A stretch of DNA of 64,000 nt from Nymphaea colorata. Lineage: Eukaryota > Streptophyta > Magnoliopsida > Nymphaeales > Nymphaeaceae. Under the pieces are notes generated by a model. The model was given only the letters and a program-made list of their open reading frames with translations. It ran no database searches and was not told the DNA's origin. Both the position numbers and the translations under genes were made by a program. Of this stretch, positions 1-11,524 are shown piece after piece. Each line of letters begins with the position of its first letter. The first letter of the stretch is position 1. The stretch spans positions 4,833,544 to 4,897,543 of the forward strand of contig NC_045151.1 of assembly GCF_008831285.2 (NCBI RefSeq). Direction: 5' to 3'.

Positions 1-2
1 AC

Positions 3-1087
3 GATCCAGACCTGCTGGTTAACCCACAAGGGATATGCAGCGAGAAAGGTGCTGCTGTTAAGGGCGGGGTCGGCCCCTTTGGCCTCTTGCTTTTCGCCTC
101 CCACGACTTGCAAGAGCAAACCGCTGTTTTCTTCCGCGTCTTCAAGCGCCCAAACAGCAACCACCTTGTTGTCGTCATGTGCAGCGATCAAAGCAAGTAA
201 GCTTTCTAGCCTTGATGGAGTTATTTTAGTGAGGGAGGGAGAGGTTAACCAAACTCGCAACCTTTCTTGTTAGCCCGGCAGCTGTGGCAAAGTGTGCGGT
301 TATATTTCGTAAATTAGGAAACCCCGAATGGGCCGAACCGAACCTCAAGGATATTAACGTTAAATATGTATGTGAAAATAATAGGTCAACGCTTGAAAAG
401 GACGTGGACAAAACAACATACGGAGGATTCGTTGACGTCCACATATCTGATGGCCACATCTCACTGCGAACTCTGGTACGTCTTATATGCTTATATGTTG
501 TCCTGTGATGTACTTAACTCGAAACTTTTTATGAGAAAAAAAAAAAGGCTGAAATAAAGTTTTTAAATTTTGAGTGGGGTCCAAATATTATTTTTTAAAA
601 TTTTTATAAAAAAAATAAAATTGTTTAAAATTTACATGTAAATTTAAAAAAAAAAGAGGTGGGGGTAGGACCCATGCGGCCCAACGTTGGCTCTTCCCGT
701 GTTTGATTGCAGATTCTGTTTAATTTGGATGCGAAGCTCGGTTAAACCCTGGTCTAACCCTTGCCCTGAGCCACTGGGATCTAGTGTGCCCATTAGTTAG
801 AAATTTAGATGATCCAAAGTTTCTGTTTCTTTCCTTTCTTCTTGCGAAAAGATCAAAGATCAGTAGCTGACAGTGTTATCTCTTCACGTCCGTTTCGGTG
901 CGCACAGATCGATAACTCTATTGTGGAGAGCTTTGGTGGCGGTGGGAAGACGTGCATTACTGCAAGAGTGTATCCAAAGCTGGCAGTGGGAAATGATGCC
1001 AGGCTCTATGTCTTCAACAATGGCTCCTCCGCTGTCACCCTCTCCAAATTAACCGCATGGTCCATGAGGAAGCCTTCCATTAACTGA
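3..1087 (+). CDS. CWINV: Cell-wall invertase (beta-fructofuranosidase, GH32), 3' part, three exons
   Basis: Cell-wall invertases cleave apoplastic sucrose into glucose and fructose. Three exons can be read: 3-196, 385-475 and 908-1087 (stop TGA), joined by GT..AG introns of 188 and 432 bases, giving the last 154 residues. Exon a carries [21 protein letters not shown] and ends in MCSDQS. Exon b has [13 protein letters not shown]. Exon c opens with [23 protein letters not shown] and ends WSMRKPSIN. These are the hallmarks of the C-terminal beta-sandwich of plant acid invertases. Ending at W-S-M-x-x-P-x-I-N, without a longer tail, fits the cell-wall rather than the vacuolar branch. The catalytic N-terminal half (NDPNG, RDP and EC motifs) lies left of the window. 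Reading frames join cleanly across both introns with no stop, so the gene looks functional. The splice sites are inferred from family alignment and consensus. Confidence 0.9.
549..675. mobile_element. Miniature element remnant in invertase intron 2
   Basis: This AT-rich block in the last intron resembles, in opposite orientation, the small element at 46449-46611. Both share the series TTTTGA-TT/GT-GGGTC, an AAATAT tract, AAAATTTTTATA, and ACATGT followed by a homopolymer. Its ends are too decayed to find target duplications. It adds poly-A and poly-T runs to the intron. Confidence 0.5.
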
Positions 1088-1255
1088 CCTTCCAAGGCAA
1101 TCAAAGCTACTTCTTTCTTCTTCTCATGGTTGCTAGATAAAATTGGGGGAACTAGTGCTTAGTACGTTGAACGCTTAAGATTTCCCCACATCCTGTGGAG
1201 GTGTGCCAGCCAAAAGAATTATCTTCTTATCTTAGTTTTTCTCAATAAGGTTACG
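1088..1255 (+). other. Probable 3' untranslated region of the invertase gene
   Basis: This is a non-coding stretch directly after the invertase stop. An AATAAG hexamer near 1242-1247 is a plausible near-upstream polyadenylation element. The end point is a guess. Confidence 0.35.
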
Positions 1256-1520
1256 TTTGATGGCCCCAGATCTTAGATCCAGGGATGGCTTCATGGATAG
1301 AATTAAAATTAGATATGCTTTTTTTTTTTTTTTTTTTAAAGTAGAAGTTACTAGAATTCATATCAAAATCGATCTTGATCATGGACGATCTCACAACGTT
1401 TTAGAATGTTTATCTTTAATTTTATTCGGGAAAGATTTTGGAGTCTTACGTCGCGTTCTAATTAATATGCAAAAGAAGATATTGAAGTCAATCATCCAAG
1501 GCATTTCCTCAAACACTGAA

Positions 1521-1832
1521 ACTACAGGAAAGAAAAACTGCTTTACGAATGAGATTTTTTATAGCTATTGCACACAGAGCAAGAGCCCAAAATCTGTTAG
1601 TTACTCAAGTTCGGAAAACCCTCTTTTTAGGTCCGTCTTTGACATCAAAAGTATCAGCGAAATCATCCATGAGAAGGGAAAAAAACGTTTGCTTACCTTG
1701 ATTCATCGGAGGGATCTCAAACAGGTCGATGTTGGCAGAAACCCTCTTACGCGTGACAAAGCAGGTGAATGCCCCGCACACGATCGTTAACCAAATGCAA
1801 GCCAAAGACACACGACAGACAAAAGGATACAC
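1521..1832 (-). CDS. Possible first exon(s) of an unrecognised gene, minus strand
   Basis: On the minus strand an ATG at 1832 opens a 75-residue frame that begins MYPFVCRVSLACIWLTIVC, a plausible signal peptide or membrane anchor. After ...IPPMNQ a good donor (G|GTAAGC) falls at 1697/1696. A pyrimidine-rich acceptor (TTTCTTTCCTGTAG) ends at 1522, and splicing there keeps the frame open for about 35 more codons. A CT-rich leader lies upstream at 1835-1900. I do not recognise the protein, and an abutting repetitive element sits right upstream. It could be a gene relic or chance. Confidence 0.2.
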
Positions 1833-1899
1833 GACGAGAGAGACGATTAGACAAAAATAAAGGGAAGAGAGAGGAGAACGACTAAGAGAGAGAGAGGAT

Positions 1900-1949
1900 G
1901 GGGCCTGATAGTGGAGCCCGAACTGGGGCCTGATAGTGGAGCCCGAACT
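1900..1949 (+). repeat. Perfect 25-bp tandem duplication
   Basis: Two head-to-tail copies, 1900-1924 and 1925-1949, are identical. The unit starts GGGGCCTGATAG and ends GCCCGAACT. It marks the left end of the CTCGAG-type element that follows, and looks like slippage or a duplicated element terminus. Confidence 0.9.
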
Positions 1950-2395
1950 TTGCCAGCTTGAGCTAGACTCGGCTCAGAAAGCTCGAGGTCGAGTTCGGCT
2001 CGAATTCGAGTCGAGCTTTTTATAGCAAGCTCGAGCTCGACTCTACTATACAAAATCAAGCTCGAACTCGACTCGTTTAACCCATTTAACTCATTTATGT
2101 GTAAACTCATTTATCGTTAACTGAGTAAGCATTGACTCGTTTAACTCATGTAACTTGTGAAAACTTGTTTTTACATTAAATGTTAAAACTGGTGAATAAG
2201 TTTTGGCAGTATTAGACAAAGTATTGATTTGCGAGTCAAGTTATTAAAAATTGAATTGGACTCGTTTATTATTTTGAGTATTTTTGTAAGAACAAACTCG
2301 ACTCATTTGTAAACGAGTTGAACATGAGACGAGTTTTTTCGAGCGAGTTCGAGTCGAACCTGAGTTGGCTCGACTCGATGTGCAAACCAACCTGG
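1900..2395. mobile_element. Dispersed non-coding element rich in CTCGAG/AACTCG
   Basis: Reiterated GAGCTCGA, ACTCGTTTAACTCAT and GAGTTCGAGTCGAACC words run from the left to the right end. Related copies lie at about 45352-45512 and 48117-48486. Ends of the copies converge on a G-G-C-T/C-T-G-C-A-C-A-like terminus followed by GAGCC-AACTCGG, in inverted orientation at the two ends. A small terminal-inverted-repeat transposon is the best guess. No coding capacity was seen, and the exact target duplication was not resolved. Confidence 0.5.
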
Positions 2396-3043
2396 GGGGA
2401 AGAACGAGGGACAAGAGAGAGGGGCAAAAGAGAGAGAGAAGGAGAGAGAAGAAAAGGGAGGAACTGGCAGGAAGCTTTTGTGTTTACATTCAATAACGTG
2501 GAATATTTTTTTAATATTGACGCTGTTTAAAACGTATTTCAATGAATAGCAAAATTTGTTGTAGTACTCTAAATTACCACTCAAGTGTAACTAATTATTT
2601 CTAGAACTTTCTTCTATACACTAGTATTAATTGGCTCCAAAACAAATGAAATGGCATCCATTTTGGACTGCTAAACCTATGCTACATCTGAATTAGCAAT
2701 CTACTTTCTTCATGGCATCAGAGCTATAAATTCCAATTTTACTCAGAAATTGTTTGAAAATTGCTTTTATAGACAGAACTCACTACTCAGCCTTCAATGT
2801 GAAATATTAGTTGATAAGTGGACTGACACTAATGAGGAAACTGCACCTTGCTTGAACCATGGAAGGACTAGAACTTCTCAAATGGTTGAACAAAGGCGAA
2901 CCAATGTGCCCTTCACCTTCCCTTTTGAAAATATCGAAATCATTCAATTTATTAGAAGTGCCGTCCATCAATAATTAGTTCAACTTGTAGCAGTTTAGGC
3001 TTGGGCATCCGTCAATTTATAAAAGCAAACAGATTTCACCATA
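2396..3043. other. Intergenic, no gene seen
   Basis: A short GA-rich stretch (2400-2460) is followed by AT-rich unique-looking DNA. The only short open frames have no recognisable content. Confidence 0.6.
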
Positions 3044-3265
3044 TTATATTCTAGCATGAATGTGTCCAATCGCACTTGGGAAATATGTTTTATTTCTAAG
3101 AAAACACAGTAGATCATTGATCCATGTTCTTCCTGTACCATCGGTACAGACTTCAGCATCTACATGCCCATTCTTCAACATACATGTGCCTTGACCTGGC
3201 ATCCCTTTTATATAACTGAAGATGTTACCTATGACTTGAAGATGAGACTGTCGATGATCAGGCAT
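3044..3265 (-). pseudogene. Copia retrotransposon RNase H fragment
   Basis: The minus-strand frame reads MPDHRQSHLQVIGNIFSYIKGMPGQG and then HVDAEVCTDG. This matches the start of the Copia RNase H region (usual pattern: H-L-x-A-x-x-R-I-L-x-Y-L-K-G-T-P-G-x-G, then a C/Y-T-D-A-D motif). It is only about 70 residues long, and the catalytic core that should follow is broken. Confidence 0.6.
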
Positions 3266-3621
3266 GATTGAGAAACCGTGAGAGAAACTAATTTCCTAAC
3301 AAGTTTTTGATAGATTTTATATCTTCAAGGCCATGTTCTATTGCCTTATTTAATTTATAGTTCACTTCAATAAGCCAGGTTTGTACTTAATTTTCTGGTT
3401 TCACGAAGTAAGTCAAGAGCATATATATTTTCTGTGGGATGAAAATAGTGCTGCCTTTAAATATGCTTCTTCAATTCCTAAAAAATAGTGAAGTTGACAC
3501 CAATCTTTGGTTGCGAATGTTTTTTAAATTAATGAATTTTTGTTGATATACTCTTTTTAGTACTTTATTTATAATGCCATACATAACCTGAATCACAATC
3601 AAAATGATTCCTCTACTCAGA

Positions 3622-3830
3622 GCAATATTAGTAGTCAATTTGCTTTTGAACTTGTTCGTCTAGACATATGGGGGCGCCTTATTCTCAACCATCATTGTTG
3701 GTTGCTCATTATTTCTATGCCTTCACTAGTGAAACCTGATTATATTTGAATTTAGGGTTTCATTCAAAGTTTGAGAATTCCAAAAGAGGTTCTAACAGGG
3801 TTATTAACTATTTTTCTGATGGTCTAGCTC
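3622..3830 (+). pseudogene. Copia integrase fragment
   Basis: The plus-strand frame contains FELVRLDIWGRLI, the degraded Copia integrase opening (F-E-L-I-H-x-D-I-W-G-P). Weak similarity continues for about 60 codons with frame breaks. It lies in the opposite orientation to the RNase H scrap at 3044-3265, so the two come from different insertions or an inversion. Confidence 0.45.
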
Positions 3831-3889
3831 TATAGTTACTTCCGTTTACGTTGAGGGAGGTTGTTCTGCATGGTTAGAGGACTAAGCCT

Positions 3890-4215
3890 AGGCATCCGGC
3901 CTGCCTGACCCGATAAGGAGTCGGGCTGGGGCCGGCCCAACACCCGAAAACCAGGCCCGGCCAGATTAAATTAAAAAACATATATTTTTGATATAAAATA
4001 ATATATAAATATAATTAATATTAATAAAATATTATAATTATAAATAAAAATTAATAAAATATGTATTAAAAAAATTATCGGCCAAACTGAACTCAGTCGA
4101 GCCCACCGGGGCCAGCCCAATAACTTATCGGGCCCGGTTCCTTTTTTTTGGGCCCGAGCCAGGGCCTCAGCTGGGCCGGGTACCGGGTATCCGTCGTGTA
4201 CCTGACCCTACACCC
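3890..4215. mobile_element. GC-rich-ended small repetitive element
   Basis: Two GC-rich arms surround an AT-only core (about 3966-4078). The arms are full of GGCCCGG, GGGCCGGG and CCCGACCCG words, with CATCCGGC near the left end and GGGTATCCGTCG near the right. This is typical of dispersed plant elements with GGCCCGG-type subterminal repeats. Terminal repeats are only approximately complementary. Confidence 0.4.
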
Positions 4216-4234
4216 AGCCTTAAACAGGACTTAA

Positions 4235-4620
4235 AAAAAGCGTTTGATAGCTTCAAATTTTGATTTTTGAATCAAAATTCCACCTCAAATTGGAATTAGA
4301 ATGAAAATTCCAATTCATGTTTCTCTTTTTTATTTGATAATATGGAATTTTGATTCTAGAATAGAAAACTATTTGTTTCTTGAAAGGGGAGTTAAAATCG
4401 TAGAATTTATGAATGAAAGCCTTCATGTCTTCTGTCCCAAAGAGAGAAAAAAAAAACCATAATACCAAAGTCATAATTTCACTCTTAGGGTAGGATAATA
4501 ATTCTGGAATTAATATATAATTCCAGAATCAAAATTCTTTGTTTAACTCAATTCCCATTTCATCAATAATGAGAACTTTAATTCTAGAATTCTATAATTT
4601 TGGCTGCATCAAACATCCCC
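4235..4620. mobile_element. Tourist-like MITE flanked by TAA
   Basis: This 386-bp AT-rich element starts AAAAAGCGTTTGATAGC and ends in the complement of GGGGATGTTTGATGCAGCC. It is bordered on both sides by TAA (4232-4234 and 4621-4623). A TWA target duplication with TTTGAT-containing inverted ends is the signature of PIF/Harbinger-derived MITEs. An inverted relative lies at about 49127-49410. Confidence 0.65.
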
Positions 4621-4623
4621 TAA

Positions 4624-7574
4624 GAGATGATTAGTAATGTGGTTTTGAAAACTTGAATGCAGAAATAGATGTCTCTATTACATATTAGGAATGAGTTTTT
4701 GAAACTTAAAAGCAAACATTGGCCTCATACAACCCGTAGATTCAGAAGGGATAAAACTAAGACTTAGGGAAGCATGTTTTTTTATCCTCAAATGAACCTA
4801 GATGCATAGAATCATGCATGACGCCCGTAAGTATGGTCATGAAAGTTCCATGCAACTGAGATTTGGCATTTGAGAAAATAAGTTCGTGCTTGAGAATTAG
4901 ACAAGCAGGTGTGCCATCTGTTCTTACCCTTGATCTTCCTAGCGATCTGTGTGGTCTAAGGAAAACCATGCATGAAGAAGCAAATTTTAGGTTCTGTTGG
5001 AAAATGGTTTTTTAGGAAAAAAAAACCCACCCATCGCTATGAGGATCTACCATTCCTGTTGCCCTTAATAGTGGTAATCGATCCAAGGTCTAGGTTTTCT
5101 CAAGCTTTAACAATTTTTTTTTCTTGTGTATGTGAAAAGATTGGATTTGAACTTTTCGAGTTCATTTTGAACAACACTTGGATTTGATTGAGGACATCCC
5201 TCTATTTTGAAAATTTAGAAATTGTATGGGACTTTTGAATTAATCCTAGAAATTAGACTTTCATTTGGACCAAAAATTGAAGTTTGGGAAATTGAGAATT
5301 TTGATCTTAAAATTAAAATTTTGAACGGAACCAGGATTTGGAATTGGATTTTTGAATGGAACTGGGATTTAAAATTCAATTTTTAAATGAAGTTTGGATT
5401 TGAAATTGGATTTTTGAATTGAATTGGAGATTGAATTAGGATTTTTGAAATTGAGATCTTGAATTGGACGTTGAAAAATTGGAGATTAAAAATTGGGAGT
5501 TGGGGCTGGACTTTGAATTGAATTTTGATTTTGAAACGAAATGTTGGTTTTAACAATTAGATTTTAAAGATTAAAATTTCTAAATTTTAGAATGGCCGGA
5601 AATGGACCAATATTTTGGAATTTTGAACTTAGTTTTTGAAAGTAATGGGAAAAAGTCGATTTTACTCGATTGATGAGTTTGGAAAATTGGAGTCTATGAT
5701 TGTTTTGTTTTGTTTTGAGAAATTTTATTTTGGTCTAACACCATGAAAATTTTGCTTGATTTGGATTTGAAAATTAGTTTGATTTTTGGCGAAAATTCAA
5801 TCATTGATTTGAAATTGATTTTGAAAATGTAGGTTTTTGCTATCATTTTAGAAATTTTGTGTTTCTGTGACAAAATAAGTGAGGTGTTCAAGCTTTTGTC
5901 CCTATATAACTTGGTCATAGTGGTGACTCCAACTTAACTCACATAGATTTTGCTCAAGAAAGCTTTTAGAGATAATCCCCATGGGCTTAAATTTTAGAGA
6001 ATTTGGTTTTGAAATTGGGGTTCCAAAATTAATTGGGTGAAGACGAGCTTCAATGATCCAAACTTATTGATTGGGAATTTTGGAAATTTTGAGAAATATT
6101 TTCCTCGGCTGAAGAAAATTTGTGAATTTCTGTAGGAAGAGCATTGGCTTTGGTTTAGAAATAGAATTGGTTCTAACAAGTTGATCTCAACTTGTTTTTG
6201 GCATAGGATATCGGTAAAAACAAGATTTTTGTATCAAAACCTAATATTTGAAAATTTTTGTTATTAGGTGTAGGGAAATTTTAGAAATTTCTCTAGGTTG
6301 GCATTTTGGTAAGATTGGTTTTGAGTTGAAAATAACCTGGCTTTTGTAGAATTAATTTGAAAATGGTGGGATCTTGGGGAATTCTTTTTTCCAAATGGTT
6401 CTTGATGAGAGTGGTTTGGATTTGGCCAAATCACTCGCTTTGGATTTAGGGGCTTCTTTTGACTCGGTTAAACATTGTCTTAAAAAAAAAGCATAGAGAT
6501 TTCTGAAAATTTAAGAAATGTGATAAGTTGAAATGAGCCCATTTTTGTTTTATTTGTTCCATTTTAAAGTGGATCATACTTATGGATTGAGTAGATCCAA
6601 TCCTTGATGGAATCGATTTGTGAGATCTAATCCATCGAAAACATCCATGCTTCATTCTTCTCTTTCTCTCTTTGCATTCATTCATTCAATTTAAAGATGA
6701 AAGGATGGAATTCTTGCCCAAACTATAGTAGTATTCATCTAATATTACACGAACATCGTTTTTTTATTTTTGAAAAAACAGAATTTGGTTCAAACAGTCG
6801 TACAAATGCATGCACATATGCATTAACATGTGCATTAACATGTACATTCTGTTAGTATTTGACTCAGCTGGACACCATTCCCATCTTTTAACAATAGAAG
6901 AAATCTCAGCCCAAACCCACCATTCATTTGCCATTTCCATTTGTCATTCATGTGAAGAGGCATACATAGAACATCCATCATTTCCAATAAAGTGATGCTT
7001 AAAAAAATGTCAAAAATTATGGGGATTAGAAGGATCAAAATCATGCATGAGGGTTGCTGTTTTAGAACAGAAAAAGAGAAATGCCATGCTTGAGTTAAAT
7101 TGCTTGGCGAAGACCTCAAACCATAAATGGTTAGGATCTACATTGTGGTGACAAATCACCAACATTTGCTAAGCTAAAAATCAAATTGCTGGTTTTAATT
7201 GAATAACAGAAATAGAGTCCATTGATTTGGGTGTTAGGACGCTAAAAACCAAAGGTATTCAAACCCAAGTTTTTAAACTTTGATGGAAGGACGAAGGAGG
7301 CGTCGACCTCACCAAGGCTGCTGCAAAGCAGGCCATGTTGGAGACGTTATGCCCTTGTTAGCAGTCTGCCACTTTGTGGCTACTAAATGAGGTCTGATCC
7401 TCATTATTTTGGAAAAAATTATACATGCATAGCAATATAACTAAATTTCATGCAAGTTAAGGAGGTAACTGACCTGATTTGCTGCAAATCTTGAGGCAAA
7501 GATTAGCTTGAACTACTGCCCAAAACAAGGCATCCTCATCTTGATTGCTGTTGCAGCTAGGAAGTCAGGAGTCT
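4624..7574. other. Intergenic AT-rich DNA with G/T-skewed degenerate repeats
   Basis: No gene was found. From about 5190 to 6440 the + strand is strongly G/T-rich, with words such as GAATTGGATTTTTGAA and TTTTGAAATTGG recurring. The start of the LARD LTR has the same style of bias. It may be a decayed LTR-element interior. Confidence 0.5.
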
Positions 7575-7745
7575 CTTGGCTAGAGCAAGAGTACTTGGAG
7601 AGAACTTGAGAGGATGGAGTGGGGAGCTTGAGAGATCACGAGAGAGTGCTTAAGAGAATGGCGTGGAGGCTTGAGAGAGATCTTGAGAGACGGGTTAAGA
7701 GAATGGCGTGAATGATTGAGAGAGCTCTTGAGAGAGACGTCCAAG
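7575..7745 (+). repeat. Degenerate tandem repeats (GAGAGATCTTGAGAG / AAGAGAATGGCGTG)
   Basis: Four or five imperfect units of roughly 35-50 bp repeat the words CTTGAGAGA, TTAAGAGAATGGCGTG and GGCTTGAGAG. No protein family is recognised in the open frames across it. Confidence 0.6.
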
Positions 7746-8941
7746 GCTGCCAAGGGGTTGCTAAGGGTCTTTAGCAACAAGGAACCATGGAGCAATCTCC
7801 ATGACTTTGGCGTGGAGAAGAAGCAAGGGCTACTACAAGTGGAGCAATCTCCATTTTCTTGGAAATTTTCAAAATTGTTATTGGAAAAAATTTGGGGTGT
7901 AAGCGATGCCTAGGTCCCAATAAATATACTTGTAGGCTTAACACCTAATTCTTGGTGGCACCATCAGGTAAAACTGCCATTCCGCTGTTTTCTTTTATGA
8001 TCTGCTCTATCATTTTAAAAGCCTTCTTGGTGCCACATTTGAGAGTTTAATTGTCCATGATTCCAATCCATGGTGCTCTCAACCAAATTCCTTATTTGCC
8101 CTTGATCACTAGTACAAATTGCGAAAGAGACAATTTTTAATCTTTCATGTAGACCTTCAGCTACAATAGCATGCTGCCCTTGATTTAGGACATCCAATAA
8201 AAAAAAGCACATACCAATGCCGGCACAAGCTCGCTAGCTTCCATCCTATCAAACTCATGTAATATCAAGGTAAAATTATCATTTTACCCATGACAAACCT
8301 CTCAAGGCTTGAAAATACACAATATTGAGAAAGTCTTGAAAATCTTGGCATTTTAAGTCCAAACTACAAAATCCTAAAATGTGGGCCTGTGCCCATCCTA
8401 TTTCCCTAGACTGACATGCTCTGTACATAAAACACCCACCAAACATCCTATTTCCCCAGACCCTAACAAAGGTTCACACTTCAAATCCATCTTTGATTTC
8501 AATAAAATTATTTTCAAAATCAAAGCTTGAAATTGATGTTGCATAGGAGTTTTTGAAGTCTTACATGCATTAGATCCAAATCAGCCCAATTGGACCTGGA
8601 TTTGGATTCACCAGAGTCCAGAACCATCAAAAGAATTTTTGCCTTCCCCTCCATTTTAAAATTTTCACAAAGGGCCTTCCAAGTTTGTGCCCCCTTTTTC
8701 TTTCTTTTTATTTAAAAACATTTATTTCAGAAAAGAAAAAAAGCAAAAACCATAAAAACCCACTTGCTTTTAACGTCATCATTCCATGTTTTTGAAGAAG
8801 AATCGATTGGTTGCCCACTTTTTTTAAAAAAAGCAAAAAGCAAACAATTTAAAGGAAACTCAAAAAGGAGTTGTAGCCAACTCCTTTTACTTTCATTTTT
8901 TTTAATCTCCCCTCCAATTACATTATTGCTTACCTCATCCT
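7746..8941. other. Intergenic, no gene seen
   Basis: AT-rich sequence with no convincing coding frame or repeat structure. It ends at the ATCCT target duplication (8937-8941) of the Copia element. Confidence 0.6.
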
Positions 8942-9224
8942 TGTTGGAGTGTGGAGCTTGATCCATTATTAATTAATTCTGTAAAGACATTTATGTAATC
9001 TTACATTATGCTGGTTTGCCCTCATCTCCATGCTTATGAGTGGGAGGAATTTCTTTGTATTCTTGATTCTTTTGTGGTAGTGAAAAAAAACCTCTCCGCA
9101 GTGACCATGGATGTAGGAGAACATTGTCTCCGAACCACGTAAAATCTTTGTGTCTTCTTCTTGTTTCTCTTTTTTGGTTTTGCTCTTGGTGTCATGAGGT
9201 GTAGTGAGAGTTTTATTCCTAACA
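8942..9224 (+). repeat. 5' LTR of the Copia element
   Basis: 283 bp, aligning over its full length with 11525-11817. It includes the shared segment GATTCTTTTGTGGTAG and the run through CCACGTAAAATC/CCACATAAAATC to the 3' end. Confidence 0.88.
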
Positions 9225-9273
9225 ACTATATTAGAGGCCAATTTGTGCTCGACATAAACAGTGGGAGCAAGGG

Positions 9274-11435
9274 CAACAAAAGAAGGAAAGGTGAAGATCA
9301 AGAAGTTTAATGGCAACAATTTTGAATTTTGGGGGATGTAGATTGAAGACAACTTGTATAAGAAGAAATTGCATCCGCTCCTCACTAGAGTGAAGGCAAC
9401 AAAGATGTTGCAGGAAAATTGGCAGTTCCTAGATAGACAGGAGCTCAATGTCATTTGGTTGACATTGGCCAAGAATACCACCTTCAACATTGTCAATGAG
9501 TAGACAACCACGGGTTTGATGAAGGAACTAATAAATGTGTGAAAAATCTATCCTCAAATAAGGTTTGTTTGATGTGTTGTTTATTTAACTTGAAGTTGGT
9601 TGAAGGTGCTTCTGTTACTGATCATATAAATGAGTTTAATGTGATTACATCTTAATTGATTTTTGTGAACATTAAATTTCATGATGAGGTTCAAGCCTTG
9701 ATTCTTTTGTCATTGTTGCCAAAGGGTCGGGGCGTAAATGTGATTGCAGTGAGTAGTTTTCATGGGTCAAAAAAGTTGATTTTTAATGATATTTGAGACC
9801 TGATCTTGAGCAAAGATATTCATAGAAGAGAAGCCAAAAAAAAAAAAAACTCTTACTTCTGCCCTAAATATTGAAGGTGGGGGAAAGATGAACCAACATA
9901 GTCAAGAGAGAGACAAGTCTAAATCAAACGAAGAATTTAGTCTATACCTTAAGAAGAAGGATACTCCAACTATGGAAAGCTAGTTACTGGAAAAGAGATT
10001 GCAAATTACTGAAAAAGGAAAAAAAATAGAAAGAAGAATCTATAAATGTTGCCATGGAGGACTTATATGATGTCGTAGTCTGCGTAACTCCATTGAATCT
10101 TGGGTTTTAGATTCTGGTGCATCCTTTCACTCTACTTTATGTAAAAACAATATGCAAAATCCTATTGAAGGCAACTTGAAAATGTCTGTCTTGCAAACGA
10201 TGAACCATTAATTATAAGGAAAGGAGATGTCCATATATGGATGGAGAATGGGCATGTGCGAAAACTGAATGTTGTTAGACATGTTCCAAGTTTCATGAAA
10301 AATTTGATTACTGTAAGTTAGCTTCACAATGGAGGGTATGTCGCTACATTTATTAGAAGATGTTGGAAGATCACCAAAGGTGCAATGGTTATAGCATGAG
10401 GTAACAAACTAGGTACTGTATATATGACGACAGACATAATTTACAAAATGGCTGCAACAAAATGTGATGACAACTCGCTGCTATGGCATTACAAACTTGG
10501 ACAAATGAGTTAACAAGGGATGAAAATTATGGCAGCAAAAATAAAGTGTTTGATTTAAATCTATAGAAGTTAGGCTTTGTGAAGATTGCATCTTTGGGAC
10601 GCAAAAAAGGGTCACATCCTCTAAAGTCGGCAGCCACCATAGAAGGAGAAGTGGGAGTTAGTGCATATAGAACTTTGGGTACTAGCCCCTATTCATTCCT
10701 TGAAGGATCACTCTATTATGTCAAATTCTTTGATAACTGCACTTGGGAGGTATATGTCTATTTTCTAAAAAATAAATATGATGTTTTTGATACTTTTAAT
10801 CAATGAAGGCTGTAGTTGAGAATTAAACTAGCAACAAAGTGAAATGCTAAAAATCAGACAATGGAGGTTAATATGACAAGAACGAGTTCAAGGACTTTTG
10901 TGTGAATAATGAGATTGGGGTAGGGAAAACAATTTTGAGAAAACCATGACAAAAATGGGGTTGTTGAATGCATGAATAGAACCTTGAATGAGAGGGCTAT
11001 GAGCATGAGATTGCATTCTGTTCTGCCCAATTGCTTTTGAATTGATGCCATTAGTACTATTACCTATTTGACCAATCGTGAACCCATTGTTCCTTTGGAG
11101 TATGGAATATATAAAGAGGTTTGGATAGAGAAGAAGGTAAACTTTTCACACTTACAAACTTTTGGTTGTGTTTTTTATGTGGCTGCTCATTCCAATGACA
11201 AAGATAAGCTAGATCCAAAGTCAAAGAAATGTCATTTCATTGGCTATGGAAATGATGAATTTGGTGTTCCATGTAAGGATGAAGCGCAATTTCACTTTAT
11301 TTGTGGCTTGTTGGAAGGTAATATGTTGACACTTGAAAAGATTCTTTGGACAGAGAATCTAGCAGACATGTTAACAAAGTCTATGGTTGCTGAGAGACTG
11401 AGATTATGCATAACCTTTATTGGCATTCAAGGTTA
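9274..11435 (+). pseudogene. Degraded Copia gag-pol, reverse transcriptase deleted
   Basis: Recognisable pieces in order: a gag start with the pattern F-N-G-N-N-F-x-x-W (from about 9307); protease D-S-G-A at 10110-10121; integrase remains including SLYYVKFFDNCTWEVYVYF (about 10710-10770) and MNRTLNERAMSMRLHS (about 10974-11020); and an open 122-residue frame at 11068-11436. That frame runs from integrase (LQTFGCVFYV) straight into the RNase H tail (LEKILWTENLADMLTKSM). The join at about 11260-11290 marks loss of the whole reverse transcriptase. Stops and frameshifts occur throughout gag and protease. Confidence 0.85.
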
Positions 11436-11524
11436 ACTTTTGAGGAGGTGTTGCACATAGTGATTGGAAGACTTGAATGAAGAGTATAAGGCATGAATGC
11501 TAGATCAGTTTCTAAGTGAGAGAT

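Noticed and set aside
1257-1790. 177-residue plus-strand frame
   Set aside because: It includes a poly-Phe run from a T-tract, has no known domain and overlaps the more gene-like minus-strand exon candidate.
2717-2729. Primer-site-like TGGCATCAGAGC (near 2714-2726)
   Set aside because: No LTR end precedes it and no gag follows, so it is too weak alone.
8969-9511. 180-residue minus-strand frame
   Set aside because: It runs antisense through the Copia 5' LTR and the gag start.
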